Positions 25,342 through 38,155 of a stretch of 64,000 bases of DNA are shown in pieces. The notes beneath the pieces were generated by a model. It was not told the DNA's origin and ran no database searches. It saw nothing but the letters and a program-made list of their open reading frames with translations. The stretch spans positions 79,109-143,108 of the forward strand of contig JABCPU010000161.1 of the NCBI GenBank assembly GCA_016800925.1, in the 5' to 3' direction. Numbering within the stretch: position 1 is the stretch's first letter; each line of letters begins with the position of its first letter. Made by a program: the position numbers and the translations under genes. The stretch is from Suillus spraguei (Eukaryota > Basidiomycota > Agaricomycetes > Boletales > Suillaceae).

Positions 25342-26868
25342 CGAGGCTGCTGACACTAGCTGAACCTAAGGCGAGTCCAGTCTGCTCGAGGTACTTGCAA
25401 GGTACTGTAAATTTCCATAATTCGCAAAAGGAAAACGTTTCGCACGCTTATTAATTGTCGACTCTCGACTCTCCTCGTAGTCACCAGCTGCCACCGCCAG
25501 CAAAGTCCTACGCAAAGCAGACAATCCACAATCTCGACCAGTACTACTGTAATTATATCACTTGGAGTCGTAGGATTGAATGATCTTAAATTCTCATTCT
25601 GCGACTCCAATTGTTTGGTTTCTGGACTTCTACAGCTTTGAGCACTTGCGCCCTGGCATAGCAATCAGTCTCATAGTAAGAAGGAACAGCTATCGTGATT
25701 CTTCTCTATTAATGATAATTATCTGTCTAGGGGAGTCTCGGTACTTTCCCAAAAAGTATTGCGAGTTGCGAATCGTGACGAAGCCCGGATTCGAAGACTG
25801 GACCCCTTGAGACATGTGTATAGTTATAATATTATATTCTTAGGTTCACTCTGGCCCTGTGTGATGCAATTCTGCGATCTATAATAATGGCGATCAAGAG
25901 AACACTGGGCCAAAACTTCACCTCCCTTGGCCAATTCTGGGCCAACCGACCGTAGACGATGGTCGTTCGCAACTGTACTTCGGTGACAAATTTTTTGCTG
26001 CTGACTGTGTCTACTAGTTACTATCAGACTGTACCACTTGTTGTTTCAGGAAATCATTCACACCATGCCCCAGCTTAGATCTGAAGAAACTCCATGCAAC
26101 CACGACCGTCTGACAGTGATCATTGTCCTTCAACCATTGTCTGGCCTAATTAGCTCCAGGCAAAGCACATCTGTGGTCTATATTGATTTTGGTAGGCACA
26201 ACAAATTGAAGCATCACTAGCTAAAAAAAACACGGTGGGCTGACGACTTAAGAGATCTTATCAGTGACATCGTGCTCTCTGACACACGCCCCTTCGGATC
26301 GTTCTGTAGTCCAACTGTACTTGGTTCAATGGACGAGGGAAGTCCAGTCTAGCACTATCTCAATGGACGACCAAAGCGAGTACTTCATTGTCATGACCGG
26401 TGGCAAGCGTCAAGATATTTTTGGCTCGAGTCATACCTAGTATGACCTTATCGTCCATCGGAATCTCATTAATAGGGCTCTTCTGTAGTGATTTCCGCCA
26501 ACAAATCACAAATGGATCTAATTCTGAACTCAATTTCATTAAAGCTCAGTTTTGGACTAACCTCACATCGACAGCCAGTGGACATTCCTGAATATCTACA
26601 ATGGAGTTGGTTCAAAGCAACTCCCACCTGGAGGCCAGGCATCTGTGTGTCGAATGCATCTCCCATATTGGGTGGGTATTGTGTTCAGTCCAGTTCCGCT
26701 TTACACTCACTTCACACAACGACAGCCATTAAGCACCCGAATATCCACAACTGCATAAGTCCACAGGCCACTGCCATTATGAATATTTTGCCACAGCAAA
26801 GCGTGCAGAATTTGATGGCTATAAAATCCTTGTGTATGACGGCGGTTGTAAGTCACTGATCACTCAGA
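25342..26868. other. Divergent intergenic region
   Basis: About 1.5 kb between the divergently transcribed KRE33 and the Cys-motif gene. No coding or RNA feature supported. A gctataaaat TATA-like string at about 26818 precedes the latter gene by 50 bp. Confidence 0.4.
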
Positions 26869-27768
26869 ATGAACCCTCTCATCTTCACCAACACTTTTGC
26901 ATCGGCTCATATTGGTGTCAAAGAATGTTTTTGCGGCAAACCAACGATAGAAGATCATGAATTCTGCTTCTGCTCTCCTGGCTGTGCTCGCGCGGATTCC
27001 TTGCGTAGTCTAGGTGGTCAAGGTGACTGCCATTATCGCAACATCATGCAAAAGGCATGTAGCAACTCGGCTGCTCCAGAGCGTGTGCTGTCGAGGCACA
27101 GGTCGGAGCGCCAACTTCGCAATATTTCAACCTCCAGCCATGTCTCCAGGTCGCAGCATCCTCAGCATCCCCTCAAGGCAACGAAGGCCCTCCCTGCAGT
27201 TGAAGAAATCACAAGTTCTCTTCTTGCGCAACAAGGGAGATATGAAGGCACAGACACTTCTGTCTGCAGTCCTCGGCGACCCATCGAACTGCGGAACGAA
27301 TCTGTTGACGCGCAACAATCCCCTCTTCCTCGGCGGACTCTCAAGCGCTCTTTGCCCTCTAAATCAGGGCTTAACAAGGACGTCCGTAGCTCAATCTTTG
27401 CGATGTTCCGCAAAAAGCAGACTTCCCAGCCCGACGCGAAGATTCGAAGAGAATCATCGGTAACCGGAGCGATATTACAAGAAATGGAAGAGGAAAATGA
27501 GGAAGAGGGTGCTTTGCAGAGACACACGGAGGACAGGTCAAGGCCCCCTAACTTGATTCACCATCAAGTCAGACAGACCACTGCTATTCGACGATCCCAT
27601 GTCATTCGTCGCTCAGCTTCGTTCGCAGGCTTGAATAGCCATATTGAAAGTCGGAACGGTGAGAGGGGATCTGTAATGGAGGCAGTGTTCCAACTTCGTC
27701 AAGCGTGGAACGAGATGACAGACATTATACCGGATTTTGACTTGGATGAGAGGTCAGATGAGGAATAG
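26869..27768 (+). CDS. Hypothetical protein with N-terminal Cys-rich (zinc-binding?) motif
   Basis: Single-exon frame of 299 residues from an ATG at 26869. The N-terminal 45 residues hold CFCGKPTIEDHEFCFCSPGC followed by ARADSLRSLGG, a CxC-x10-CxC-x3-C arrangement often seen near the N-terminus of otherwise disordered mushroom proteins, suggestive of a small zinc ribbon. The rest is low-complexity, rich in Ser, Arg and Gln, with an acidic patch (EMEEENEEEGAL) near residue 205 and basic RRSHVIRRSASF near 250, ending in an acidic DLDERSDEE tail. No enzymatic domain. Codon-open throughout and TATA-led, so probably real; function unknown. Confidence 0.6.
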   Translation: MNPLIFTNTFASAHIGVKECFCGKPTIEDHEFCFCSPGCARADSLRSLGGQGDCHYRNIMQKACSNSAAPERVLSRHRSERQLRNISTSSHVSRSQHPQHPLKATKALPAVEEITSSLLAQQGRYEGTDTSVCSPRRPIELRNESVDAQQSPLPRRTLKRSLPSKSGLNKDVRSSIFAMFRKKQTSQPDAKIRRESSVTGAILQEMEEENEEEGALQRHTEDRSRPPNLIHHQVRQTTAIRRSHVIRRSASFAGLNSHIESRNGERGSVMEAVFQLRQAWNEMTDIIPDFDLDERSDEE

Positions 27769-28334
27769 TGATCTTTTTGCTTTTGAATACGCAAAGTGTG
27801 ATATGTATATGTTGCCATTACTTATTGACTTTAATGATGATTTCTATATCTGTAAACTCGTACTCGGTAACTGCCAGGTTTGTCCGCAAAGGGCCGGTTG
27901 GAAAGATGATATCCGGTCCGGTCTCGTTAGTCATCTTGCGTCATCCCCTTTGTCTGTTCTCTTCCGAGCGTGCTGTGGGTTCTTTGTAACATGCTGTTCC
28001 CAGCCTACGGTCTCATTTGGGGGATTCGATAGGACAAAGAACGGGAGAGAAAATATCCTGGGATTCCCAGAGGGACATGGCGAATCGCAATATTGTAATC
28101 CTGCTGTCTGTTACGATCCGAAACAAGAAGGTGTTAAAGAATATTTCTATTTACATAACTAAGGTCGATCGACTTCGTAATGTCGGCTTATCGTGCAACA
28201 TTTCTCCAAATCGCCTCGGATCCTACCCCCGCAAATATTGCCGAGAGCCTTTATAAGAATCGAGGATTGTAGTTCGCTTGTACGACGTACACTCTCATTG
28301 TCTCAGTGGCCAACTCTTTCCGTTGCGTACAATC
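27769..28334. other. Intergenic
   Basis: Region between two plus-strand genes; no feature recognised beyond presumed terminator and promoter functions. Confidence 0.35.
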
Positions 28335-30394
28335 ATGTCCTCCGACACTATCTTGACTCAAATCTTAGTCCAACTCGACGCACTTCGGGTTTCACAGCAG
28401 GCTCTGCAGGCTAAGGTAAAATGATGCTCTAGGTTATAAATGTGAAGACTAATACAATTCACAAACCAGTTAGATGCATTTACCACTCCTGGAAGTCCAC
28501 CAAGTCATGGGATTCCTATCACAAGCCACCATGATTCACCAACTTCACCAATTTCCTTGCTGCTATCACCTTCCTCTTCCTTGAGCAAAGTCCACCTGAC
28601 TTCAGCATCGCCAGCGAGCACTCCGTCAGACCATAGCCAGACTGATAAAGAGCGAGAGAAGGCTTTGTACCCAGGGAGAGTGCTTTTGACCAGTAAGTCT
28701 TTCTCATGGATCTAGAGTTATCAGGTAGTGCAGCATGATCTAGCCCCTTTGTCTTGTAGACGACTTTTTACATACTTCTGTTGTTAACTTTAGCTAATTT
28801 TGACCTCTACAGCTCATCCTGAGCAGCATGGAATCAGACCTTTCCCGCTACAATGGGGTGCACCTGACCCCTCCGTGAGAGGTCCTGTGATCTGTTCACG
28901 TTTACCTTCTTCAGTCAAGCAACGCAATGCACTCGGTGCCCATTCCGGTTCATATTCGATCTATCGCGCCCTTGCTATAGCTATGGGGACTCTTAACCCC
29001 ACCCACAAACCCGATTACTCTATGACCGAGCCACCTGTGCCTATTCCTCCACAGCCTGCATGGTCAGATCCACACAAGATCGTTTCGTTTGATCCCTGGG
29101 GGCACCTTGTGCCTCAAATATTTAAGAAAGAAGTTGATGAACTTGGACTCGATGTTCGTCCCAGTATAGCAGTTACGAAGGCGCACATCAAACTTAGTGA
29201 AATTGACGAGACTGCGAGGAAAGGCGAGCTCGAGGTGGACGGCAAGATTGTGTTGGCCACGCGTCCTTTGAGAAATGTCGATGGAACGGAGAGCAGTGCT
29301 TATTCTGGTGTAGAGATCACCACCAGTAAAGCGGCTGTTGAGCCAGTGTGGTATTTGCCTGGTGTTGCCGAGCGTTTTGGAATGTAGGTGCTGCTGTCTT
29401 AACATACTAGTTTTTAATCCGCCATCAGATCCGAGAGCCTGCTTCGCCGTGCCCTTTTCGAAGACACTGGAGGAATGTATCCCGAATTGATTACCCGCCC
29501 TGATATCAAGGTCTTCCTCCCTCCCATTGGCAATTTGACCGTTTACATCTGTATGTGTTGTTTATTCGCCTACAAAAAATTTGCTAACCGCTTTCCTCAA
29601 GTTGGGAACCCTGCCTTCCTGTCTGATGAGTCAAAGGAACTGACCTTGCGTGTGCACGATGAATGCATGTCTTTCCATCTGTTCTCTTAATTGTATCTGA
29701 ATGTTTGTCATTATCAGGTAATGGTTCTGACGTCTTTGGCTCCGACATCTGTACCTGCAAACCTTACCTGGTCTTTGCGATCGAAGAGTGTATCCGTTGC
29801 GCCCAGAGAGGTGGAGTTGGCCTTGTAGTGTACTTCCGCAAAGAGGGCAGAGCGCTAGGCGAAGTCACGAAGTAAATATCAATTTTTTTTGCACTCATAG
29901 GCTCACAACACCTCGCTAGGTACTTGGTGTATAATCTCCGGAAACGTGGTGGTGACTCCGCCGACAAGTACTTCAAGTCCACGGAGCTTATTGCTGGTGT
30001 AAAGGACATGCGATTCCAGGCACTTATGCCAGATGTGCTACACTGGCTTGGCATCAGGAAGATCGATAACATGGTGTCCATGAGCGATATGTGCGTCAAT
30101 CACAAGTACTATTCATTGATCATAGCTGATACGCGTACCTAAGGAAATATAACGCGATTGTCCAATCTGGAATTCCAATCCTGAAGCGGTATGATCTGCC
30201 AGGTGGGTGACCGTACGAATCTTGGTGTGGTTGGCAGTCAATGACGACCCTCTCTAGAGCATCTCATTCCGCCGGACTCGCGTGTCGAAATTGACGCCAA
30301 AATCGCTGCAGGATACTTTACTAGTGGTAAGCCAATCACCGAGGAAGACTTGGTCAAGACAGTCGGTAGGACCTGGGAAGAAACAGAGCATTAG
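28335..30394 (+). CDS. URC1: Uracil catabolism protein Urc1 (GTP cyclohydrolase II homolog)
   Basis: Urc1 is the GTP cyclohydrolase II-like protein of the yeast/fungal URC pyrimidine degradation pathway. The start ATG at 28335 gives MSSDTILTQILVQLDALR, a short coiled N-terminus; a Ser/Thr/Pro-rich linker follows in exon 2. The core begins with YPGRVLLTTHPEQHGIRP and contains RGPVICSRL, SFDPWGHL, and the GCHII zinc/catalytic block GSDICTCKPYLVFAIEEC followed by GGVGLVVYFRKEGRALGEV. The C-terminal lobe has YFKSTELIAGVKDMRFQ, DVLHWLGI and a final SGKPITEEDLV, with stop at 30392-30394. The cysteines (CTC) correspond to part of the Zn site. Several 45-60 bp introns. It ends only 100 bp from the convergent Dicer gene. 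Confidence 0.88.
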
Positions 30395-30494
30395 AAATAA
30401 CCCTAGGGCTCATGTATTTAGGACCCATGTATCGTTACCAACACTTCATGTTTCTTGTACTTTAGAATTACATTTCTTTAAACAATATCAAATC

Positions 30495-33400
30495 TCATGC
30501 ATCTTGGATCCCGTCGTTAGCTCGGACGTCCCAAAGCTGTATCGCCTTCTCCGCTGCTGCAAATCGTGCCTCCTCTTGGCTAGCCCGCCCTCGTTTCTCT
30601 GCGGTCGCCTGCACAGGCTCTCTGCCTTCCACAGTGATGGTGCAAGTCACATGGCCCCTCTCTTCCTCAAATACCGAGGTTAACTCCTTTTGTTGGCGTG
30701 CAGCCCATATATGCAGCCTAGCGAGTGGGTGCAAAACATCGACGTCGTCCCTCAGGTTGCGCTCTAGTTGTTGCATTATACCCAGTTTGCGAAGTACTTG
30801 GCGAACGATATCCATATTTCCGCGAGAGTCGAGATAAACGGCGCCGATAATACTCTCGATCATGTCGCTGAAGAATTTTGGTGATTGGAGGCGAGTGAGG
30901 GCTGCCCACGGGAACGTGGGACCACGAAGGAGGGCTTCCTCTATTTCATCTTTCATTTTCCGATAGCGAGCGAGCGTCGCTCTTTGCTGATCAATAACTA
31001 CTGAGCTGGAATGGAGCAGGCATTGGTATAAGGATATCTCTTGCGTTTCTTCATCCATGACAATACCATCGCGAGTGGGGCGTGGTAAGCTCGCGTCTTT
31101 CTCCAGCGAGCACTTGAAACAAATGTAAGTAAGGAAATGCATGTTAACGATGGCAGATTTGCGGATATGCATCTGGCCTGGGGTAAATTGCTTTCCTGGG
31201 TAGTGATAGAGATGGTTTGTGATGACCATGTCGAGCACAGAGTCGCCCAAAAATTCCATACGCTCATACGACACTGTTCGAACATCGAACTGGTAGCTCG
31301 AATGAGTGACGGCTTCGACGAGGAGGAGCTTGTGGGTAAACGTGTATCCTAACATGCGTTCGACGTCGGTTATAGGAGTGGGGACCTCAGCGGTTTCCAC
31401 ACACGAAAGTGCCTTATCGATATAAACCTCGAGGGATTGCCACCCTGCCTTGGGGTCGATGCCGAGGTCAAAGAGTCGGGTGCACTCAATGCCAAGATTG
31501 TACCCTCCATGTAGGAAAGCAGCTCCAATGAGGGCTTCTACTACGTCCGCAAGCATCTTTGTGGATAGGTCCTCAGGGGCTTTGGGTGTTCCTTGAGACG
31601 AATCACCAGCAACCACGTCCTCATTGATCTCGTTTACTTCCCCCGTAGTAAAGTACTGTGGTTTGAATTTCCGAGGTGTAAAACGATCGCGTACGATCCA
31701 CTTGTATAGGGATAGCCTGATGGCTTCCTTTGCCAATCTAGAGTTGGAGACAGCATGATCTTTACGCCTGGTGAGGTACCCTTCGTGCCAGAAGGGATAG
31801 GTGGCGATCAGATGTATCGACACCACAAACTTCAGGACGGCATCGCCGAGGGTCTCCAGTCTTTGATAGTTGACATGACCTTGGGCTACAGGAGCAGTAA
31901 TCGCTGTGATCAGACTAGAGAAAGGAATATGATAAAGTGGAGTCCCGGTAAGCAGACTCCCTCGAAGAGATACGGCAGTTGCAGCGATGGAAATATGGCG
32001 AATGATGGAGGGTATCAAAATGGCATGGTCGCATTGCACGTTAGAAAGAAGAACAACACGAGATACTTGAGGGGGAAGGAACGACCTCCTGAGGGGCGCA
32101 CCACTAATGGACGGTAGAGGTTGCAAGAAATTTCTTCTTTGCGGCAATTCCTCTACATGAAGCAACGGGTAGTTGATCTCGATTTCAGGCATTTTTGAAT
32201 ATCTGGCCCTGAAATCTTGCAACTCTTCCTCAGATAGAGGATCGTGCCTCCACCCAAGAAAGCGATAAACCTTGCCGTAGGGGAACCCATCGCGAATCCA
32301 GGTTATATCAGTCGGATGCGAGAACGCCTGTCCGAAAGTGGCTGCGTTTGCGAAGAGATCATCTCCGAAAGACTCTTCCCCTTGCAAGTCCCGCAGCCAC
32401 CTTCGACGCGCATCCCACACATCACGCTCAGGGTCTTCCTCAGCAGATTCAAAAAGATATGCAAAGTCGAATTTGTCCCACTGCATGCGGATTCCGTACA
32501 AACACCAGAACAGGCGTCGTGTGGATTCATGAGCAGCTTGAAGGTCACTAGAGGAATGGCGGGCCACACCCTGCGCCTGTAATTTAACATCAATGCGACC
32601 TTTACGAGGATGATAAAGCACGGGTGCCTCCCCAGCCGCGAAAGATGGAAGGTCGACTCGAGCGAGCATCCGGATAGGAGAGAAACCTGGTATGACAATG
32701 CGAGTAACTGTCCAAGCCGTATCTGTCAATTCATCCTGCCAAGGATTTATCTGGCTAGTGACGGAGGCCATGCTGGATCGCTTCTCGACATCTTTGAGAA
32801 GACTCTTGACTTCCTCCTCCAAATCAGGCTCGACCACGCTAGTTAATGGCAGGAGATGATCATTAAGGAGGTTGGCATGATAGAGAGCGAGGTATGCCTT
32901 GAATGCGACGTGTCTGTATGCAGATTGTTTTGTGGGGTATATACGGTCAACTGAGAAGATGCGGAGTTCCGCTGGGAGCCGCCTTGGCAAAGTCACTGTG
33001 CACCCGAATGGCCCCGGATATGGAGGGGGAACAACACGTTGCACAGGATCAAAAGAGTGCCAGCCTTCGGGCATATCAGGGGGATCGATGTCATAGATGG
33101 GAAGATTGACGGAATTTGGAATAACAGCACAAAAATGATTGAGATGCGACACCGCCAATAGCGGGGTAAGCCTAGCCCTATACATGGATGAGCAGGATGG
33201 CTTTGAGTACACGCATATTACTCACCCTGTAGCCTTCACTTTGAAAACAGGCTCATTTGGATCGGGTACTTCGTCATCACTGGAGGCCGTTGGCCTGGAA
33301 GGACGATCAGCTTGGTAAAGGGCTGTCATCTGAGCCTCTAGTGTCTCGAATTCCGCCACTCTAGCATTGTCGATACCTGTCGATTCAAACATGAGAACAA

Positions 33401-35102
33401 AAGAGCTCCGTCTCCTGCGAGCACGACCTCTGCTTTGGGCCCAGCTTGCCATGTTGTCAGGGATATCCCACCTGATCACATTTCCACAAGCTTGGATATC
33501 AAGGCCCTCTTCCGCTACCGACGTGGCGATGATGAGATTCCTGTCTCCAGACCGGAAGCCCTCGAGAATATCTGCCTGAGGCTGATCTTTCAGAAGCGTA
33601 CGAGTGATATCAAGAAAGGTGTTACGATAGGAGCTTTGAGAGCTTCCAAGCAGGCACCCAAGTCTGAAATGAGCACTGTGAGGATGATTCCTCAGAACCT
33701 CGGATAATGCTAGCACTCCGTCACGACGTGTGACGAAGATCAAGCCGCTATAAGGCTCGTTCGATGATTCTGACCAATCCTTTTCGTACTCCAATGTCTC
33801 CAAGAGGACGCGAACTTTGTCCGTGATCCCGGCCTCGATGTCCGCAGGATCGTAAGAGAGAGGTGTTAGCTTAATCTGAGATAAATGTTTCATCAAGTAA
33901 GCCTTCTCCTTGGGTTGCAAGGGCCCGATCAACTCGTCCCAAGGAGTCTGTTTATCTAATGCCCGGGATACAACGCTTTCGATGTACCAGTCCGCCGCCC
34001 ATGGACCGATGTCATAACATATGGCTTTCCCCGCATTCGCAAGATCATTCATTCCACCATGTGAGTAGGTCTTCTTACTCTGGATAGCTTTTGACAACTT
34101 CTGGTCCATTCGTGTATGTTCTGGGCCTCGGGCAGTTTTCGCTAGTTTCTGACGTAGTTGTATAACGAAGGGATCTTCCTCGATGTCCATATTAGCGAGA
34201 ATGGCTTCGACTGCTGATAAATTTTTGGAAGTATAACTGCGATCATAGTATTGTGGTGTATCGTAGCGCACGTGTCGGAAAATAGGACGGTGAACATGAG
34301 TCAAGAGCTCATCCCGATTGGCTCGAGGACTACGAATAACGCAGTCAAGGTTGGCCTCCAATTTCCTGGAATGCATGTCAATTATATTCATGGTCTCCAA
34401 TCCGAGGACCATACCGGAAGGCTACAGTAGCATTGCCACCGAACATAGGACTAGCGGTGAGGCCCAAGATCATAGGACGTTCGTCCAGCTCATTTGGCAT
34501 ACTAGAGCCGTGGGCTGCGGGGAGACGGGGAGGGAGGGAGAAGTAAAAATCTCGCATGATGCAGCTCATGGGGTGATTTCGATCTGCGTGGTGAGCCTCG
34601 TCGAAGACTAGGAGGCCGATATCGAGCCCCATATGAATATAGCCGTGGCTAAGCGCGTCAAGGAGCACCTGCGGAGTGGAAACTATAACACGATTGTTTT
34701 CCAGCACTCGTTTCCACAAGGTAATGTCAGTCCATTGCCTTGGCTCGAGTGCCCCGTGAATGAGGCCAACAGGAACCTGCATATTACCCTTGATTACACT
34801 GTGCTGCTGATTGCAAAGAGCCACTGTGGGCGCCAAAAACCATGATACCTAGGAATCTCTGTGCAATACAACCTGTAGAATGCATAACCTGAACGTACCT
34901 TTCGAGAGCCGCGTTCTATTTCATATCTCATCCTTAAAATTGCAATCAAAGTCTTTCCAGAACCTGTATCCTGAGCGATGATTATATTTTCCTTGAGACT
35001 GGCGTCCAGCATTTCCTGCTGATAATCACGAGTCTTCGGTATCGAATTGGCAATGACAGAAGGTTCTCCCGTATCGTTCTTCTTGTCAGATAGCCCTTCC
35101 AT
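30495..35102 (-). CDS. DCL: Dicer-like endoribonuclease
   Basis: Hand-spliced: complement(join(30495..33177, 33226..34365, 34415..34848, 34899..35102)), 1486 residues. It cuts double-stranded RNA into small RNAs for silencing. Domains: DExD/H helicase with TRDYQQEML, Walker [20 protein letters not shown] and VFDEAHH; helicase C with [14 protein letters not shown] and QSRGRARR (about residues 430-540); a Dicer dimerisation region; RNase IIIa with [12 protein letters not shown] (33 residues before a conserved EGYLT); RNase IIIb with [13 protein letters not shown]; and a C-terminal dsRNA-binding-like segment ([23 protein letters not shown]). A clear PAZ domain is not evident by eye, as in many fungal Dicers. 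Both RNase III signatures keep the Glu and Asp metal ligands. It shares a 362 bp divergent promoter with the K+ channel gene. Intact. DCL1 or DCL2 class not decided. Confidence 0.92.
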
Positions 35103-35464
35103 TTTGTTCTTCTCGACGGATGGGTCACAGGTGGTACAAAGACAAGATGTGAAAGAAGGACAGCGCGCTAAGCTGATTTATGTCAGGTCGTATCAGAGCG
35201 CGGCACCTCCTTCGCGCCTTATCTTCAACACAAAAGGAAAGCTGACCGAAGGAATCCGGGGAGATGGTCTTCCAGTTAGGAAAGTGACGGGAATCTTTCT
35301 CTACGGGCGCTAGGAGCTTCCGGATCGCGTGTACAACAAAATCTTCACAAGGGCAGTGTGTGACACTGCGGACTCAGGCGCGCAGGTTTCAAGTATCAGA
35401 TGTCGGGCGTGAGAAAGAGCAAGTTGTTGGTCGTACCCGCCGGCACCTTCGAATAGTTTGGTTA
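35103..35464. promoter_or_regulatory. Divergent promoter, Dicer / K+ channel
   Basis: 362 bp between two start codons facing away from each other. A divergent arrangement can couple expression, but no specific element was identified. Confidence 0.4.
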
Positions 35465-37100
35465 ATGTCTCAACCAATTCATCTCTCTCGTTTAAGAACA
35501 CCAGCTGCATCAAGATTTCTGACCGAAGAACCATCTCCGAGGGATGTCGAAGACGTGTTTCCAACTGCGCCATCGTTCGACCAGCCTCCAGATCCCATAA
35601 CTTCACCGTGGAAACGTGCCCTCTTCGACTTACTCGAATCACCAACATCATCTTCGTCAGCCTTTCTCATTCACATTGCATCAACTTCTCTCATCGTGTT
35701 TTCTGCTATCGTTACAATTTTGGAGACCGTGCCAAGTTTTCACTCTATCTCCCCTCGAGTATGGTTTGGTCTAGAAACAAGTCTGGTACTTCTTTTCACC
35801 ATAGAATACTCCGCACGTTCGGTGGCTTGGAGCTCCTCTTGGGTTTCATTGGTTAAATGGATGTTCTGTACGTGTCATATCATAAGTTCCGATATATCTT
35901 CTCACGTGCATCATCATCCAGCCTTCTATGGGCTCATTGACATGCTGGCTATACTGCCCTATTACATCGAGGTAATACTACAGCAAGATACCGTGAGTGG
36001 TCTGTTGTTTTCCCACTCACCCCACTGATTTTTAACAGTCTGTCTTGTTCCGTTTCTCCATTCTGCGTATGTTTCGACTATTGCGGGTTTTCAGGCCGTT
36101 CCGATACAACAGTACCATACTTCTGTAAGTATATATATCTTGGTCTGAGGGTACATGTGACATCATCTTTTTATTAAGAACCATCGAGGTCATGTATCTG
36201 GCTGTTCGTAGATCACATCACGCATTGCTTGCACTTAGTTTTTTTATTGCAATGGTGTTGACTGTGTTCAGCACGTTATTGTGCGTACCCTACCACTCTA
36301 CTTAATCCGAGCTCTTTTCACTGAATGCATTACTCAGGTATTTCTCGGAGCGTGGTACTTGGGACGACAATTTGGAAACGTTCATTAATTCAGACGGTGA
36401 CGCATCTCAGTTCCAAGTACGGACTACTTCTTTGCCTTCTACTGGTCTTTATTTAACACTTATCTCCACATAGTCTATTCCCGCAGCCGCTTGGTGAGCA
36501 TGTGCTTCTCATCTTGTTATCTTTTATTAAGACTAGATAGGTTTGTGCTAGTAAGTAAGTGGTGGTCTGACACACCGTGTTGTCGTGTCCTGCTTGCTTA
36601 CTTTCGTTGCTCAAATAGCAATTACTACGGTAGGTTATGGAGAGATTACACCTCGCTCTGTTCTCGGGCGTTTGATCACAGTCCCTCTTCTTGCTTTTGG
36701 CTTGCTTCTTATCGCCCTCCCAAGCTTCGTTCTGGGTAGAGAATTTAGCCTAGTCTGGAAGCAGATGACCGATGATGGGGTCAGTTGTTTCATTAACATT
36801 CCCCTTCACAACCCAGCTAGATGTTCTACTTTTCAGGAGATCACACGAGAACATGATTCCACTTTGACTACTTTTGGTCATCATCGACTAGAAGATTCTC
36901 AACCTTCGGAGCCACTAAAGGACCTTTCCAATCGGAAACTTGCTCAAAATCAAACTGAGCTGAGTCAGCAGATATCAGAACTACGGGTGACGGTGGAGAT
37001 GCAAGGCGAAATGATCAGGGAGTTACTTGGATATCTTCGCATGGAAGGCACAGCGAAAGGAAAGCGTAGGGAAAATGATGTTGGCGATGCTATGAGCTAA
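35465..37100 (+). CDS. Voltage-gated K+ channel (Kv-type, six TM)
   Basis: Start MSQPIHLSRLRTP at 35465. S1 begins at SSSAFLIHIASTSLIVFSAI and S2 at VWFGLETSLVLLFTIEYSARS. S3 is FYGLIDMLAILPYYIEV. S4 has the arginine ladder ILRMFRLLRVFRPFRYN. S5 follows (HALLALSFFIAMVLTVFSTLL), then a turret. The pore helix and selectivity filter read WFVLV-TITTVGYGE, the K+ signature, with GRLITVPLLAFGLLLIALP as S6. The C-terminus holds a coiled-coil-like QTELSQQISELRVTVEMQ. The pore is assembled from two very small exons (36474-36493 and 36541-36554). A 57 bp GTCAGT...CAG segment after the S6 region (about 36780-36836) is in frame and could be retained. Plasma or organelle membrane; about 420 residues. Confidence 0.88.
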
Positions 37101-37559
37101 CACATGTGGGATTCGTTAACTTGGCTGTTTTCAGCTTGATCCAGCGTCTACCGTTAGGTTATCGGGACTTGTCAGGGGTGTTCTAACGTTATTATTGACC
37201 ATGCTAATGCTTCATGTGCATGTTCTTGCAGATATTAATATCGTCTGCATCATGTGCGAGTTTGCACGTGTATCGATGCATCTCGAGAGCCTTGGGCTAC
37301 CTACGCTTGTCCTCATTCTTAGACGCCTCAGTTGTAAGCGAAGATTTGGTCAAAGATGCTGTAAAGTCGGCTACAAGTACTTGCACCACATTCTAACGCC
37401 CTACGATGCAAACACTTGTACATTCCTGTGTGACACCTCTCCAATCTACGAGGCGACTTCTAGTCACCCAAGGTCAGCAGTGATTTTGTAATGAATAAAG
37501 ATTTTATCTGAGGAAGGCCCATCTCCCAGGTTTACAATGAGCATCCCAGGCGTGTTTTG
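37101..37559. other. Intergenic
   Basis: No feature recognised between the K+ channel and the GST pseudogene. Confidence 0.35.
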
Positions 37560-38155
37560 TAGCTTGAATTCTCCGGCATCGTTAACGCGCTGAAGGCCAT
37601 CGGCGCAAAGTCGAACAAACGCGTAGATTAGTCGGACATCTACACTGTCCCCATTCTAAGCGACACCGACGCTGTCGTTTTTATCACTGACTGCCTTGAA
37701 TTTGTCTCATACATCAACAAGCCATACCCTGATGAATCCGTCTCACCAAACAACTCAAAGCCCCTGGTCCGCGCCTTCGATTTTGCTGTATGGGCCTGTC
37801 CCTACCTAGTAGCATGAGGTCCATGCTCATGTACTGTGCGGAAGTATTGAGCCCTACTGGTGCTAAGTACTTCATGGAAGCTCGTTCAGCAGGTTCCCAG
37901 GTGCCTTTGAATGAGTTCTCTCCCGAGAGCCCGGAGCGTGATGCAGACTGGGAGCTCCCAGAGAAGGGGTACAACACGGCTTATGAATGATACCAGGAGA
38001 GTAACGGGAAGTTATAAGCATACTTCTCGTATGCAACTATCATTGTCAGTTGTTGGCTGATGGCATTCAAACGAGTGTTGGAGGATGAATGTACCAGGAT
38101 TAATTTTGGAAATGGGTTCAGGTTCTTGCAGATGTCGAGCAGGGTGCAAAGTGCG
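37560..38155 (+). pseudogene. Glutathione S-transferase pseudogene
   Basis: Collinear with the intact GST at 38603-39384: NALKAIGAKSNKR, then SDIYTVPILSDT, YPDES, AKYFMEARSAGS, EKGYNTAYE and, near the end, QVLADVEQGAKC. In-frame stops include TAG at 37629-37631 (just after NKRVD) and the TGA after GYNTAYE, and there are several frame changes. Exon 1 was not found. A dead tandem duplicate. Confidence 0.8.

Noticed and set aside
25740..25860. A ggattcgaa T-loop-like string suggesting a tRNA
   Set aside because: No matching acceptor stem or anticodon arm could be folded on either strand.
35310..35651. Minus-strand frame of 113 residues overlapping the start of the K+ channel gene
   Set aside because: It has no recognisable domain and overlaps the well-supported N-terminus of the channel and the divergent promoter.
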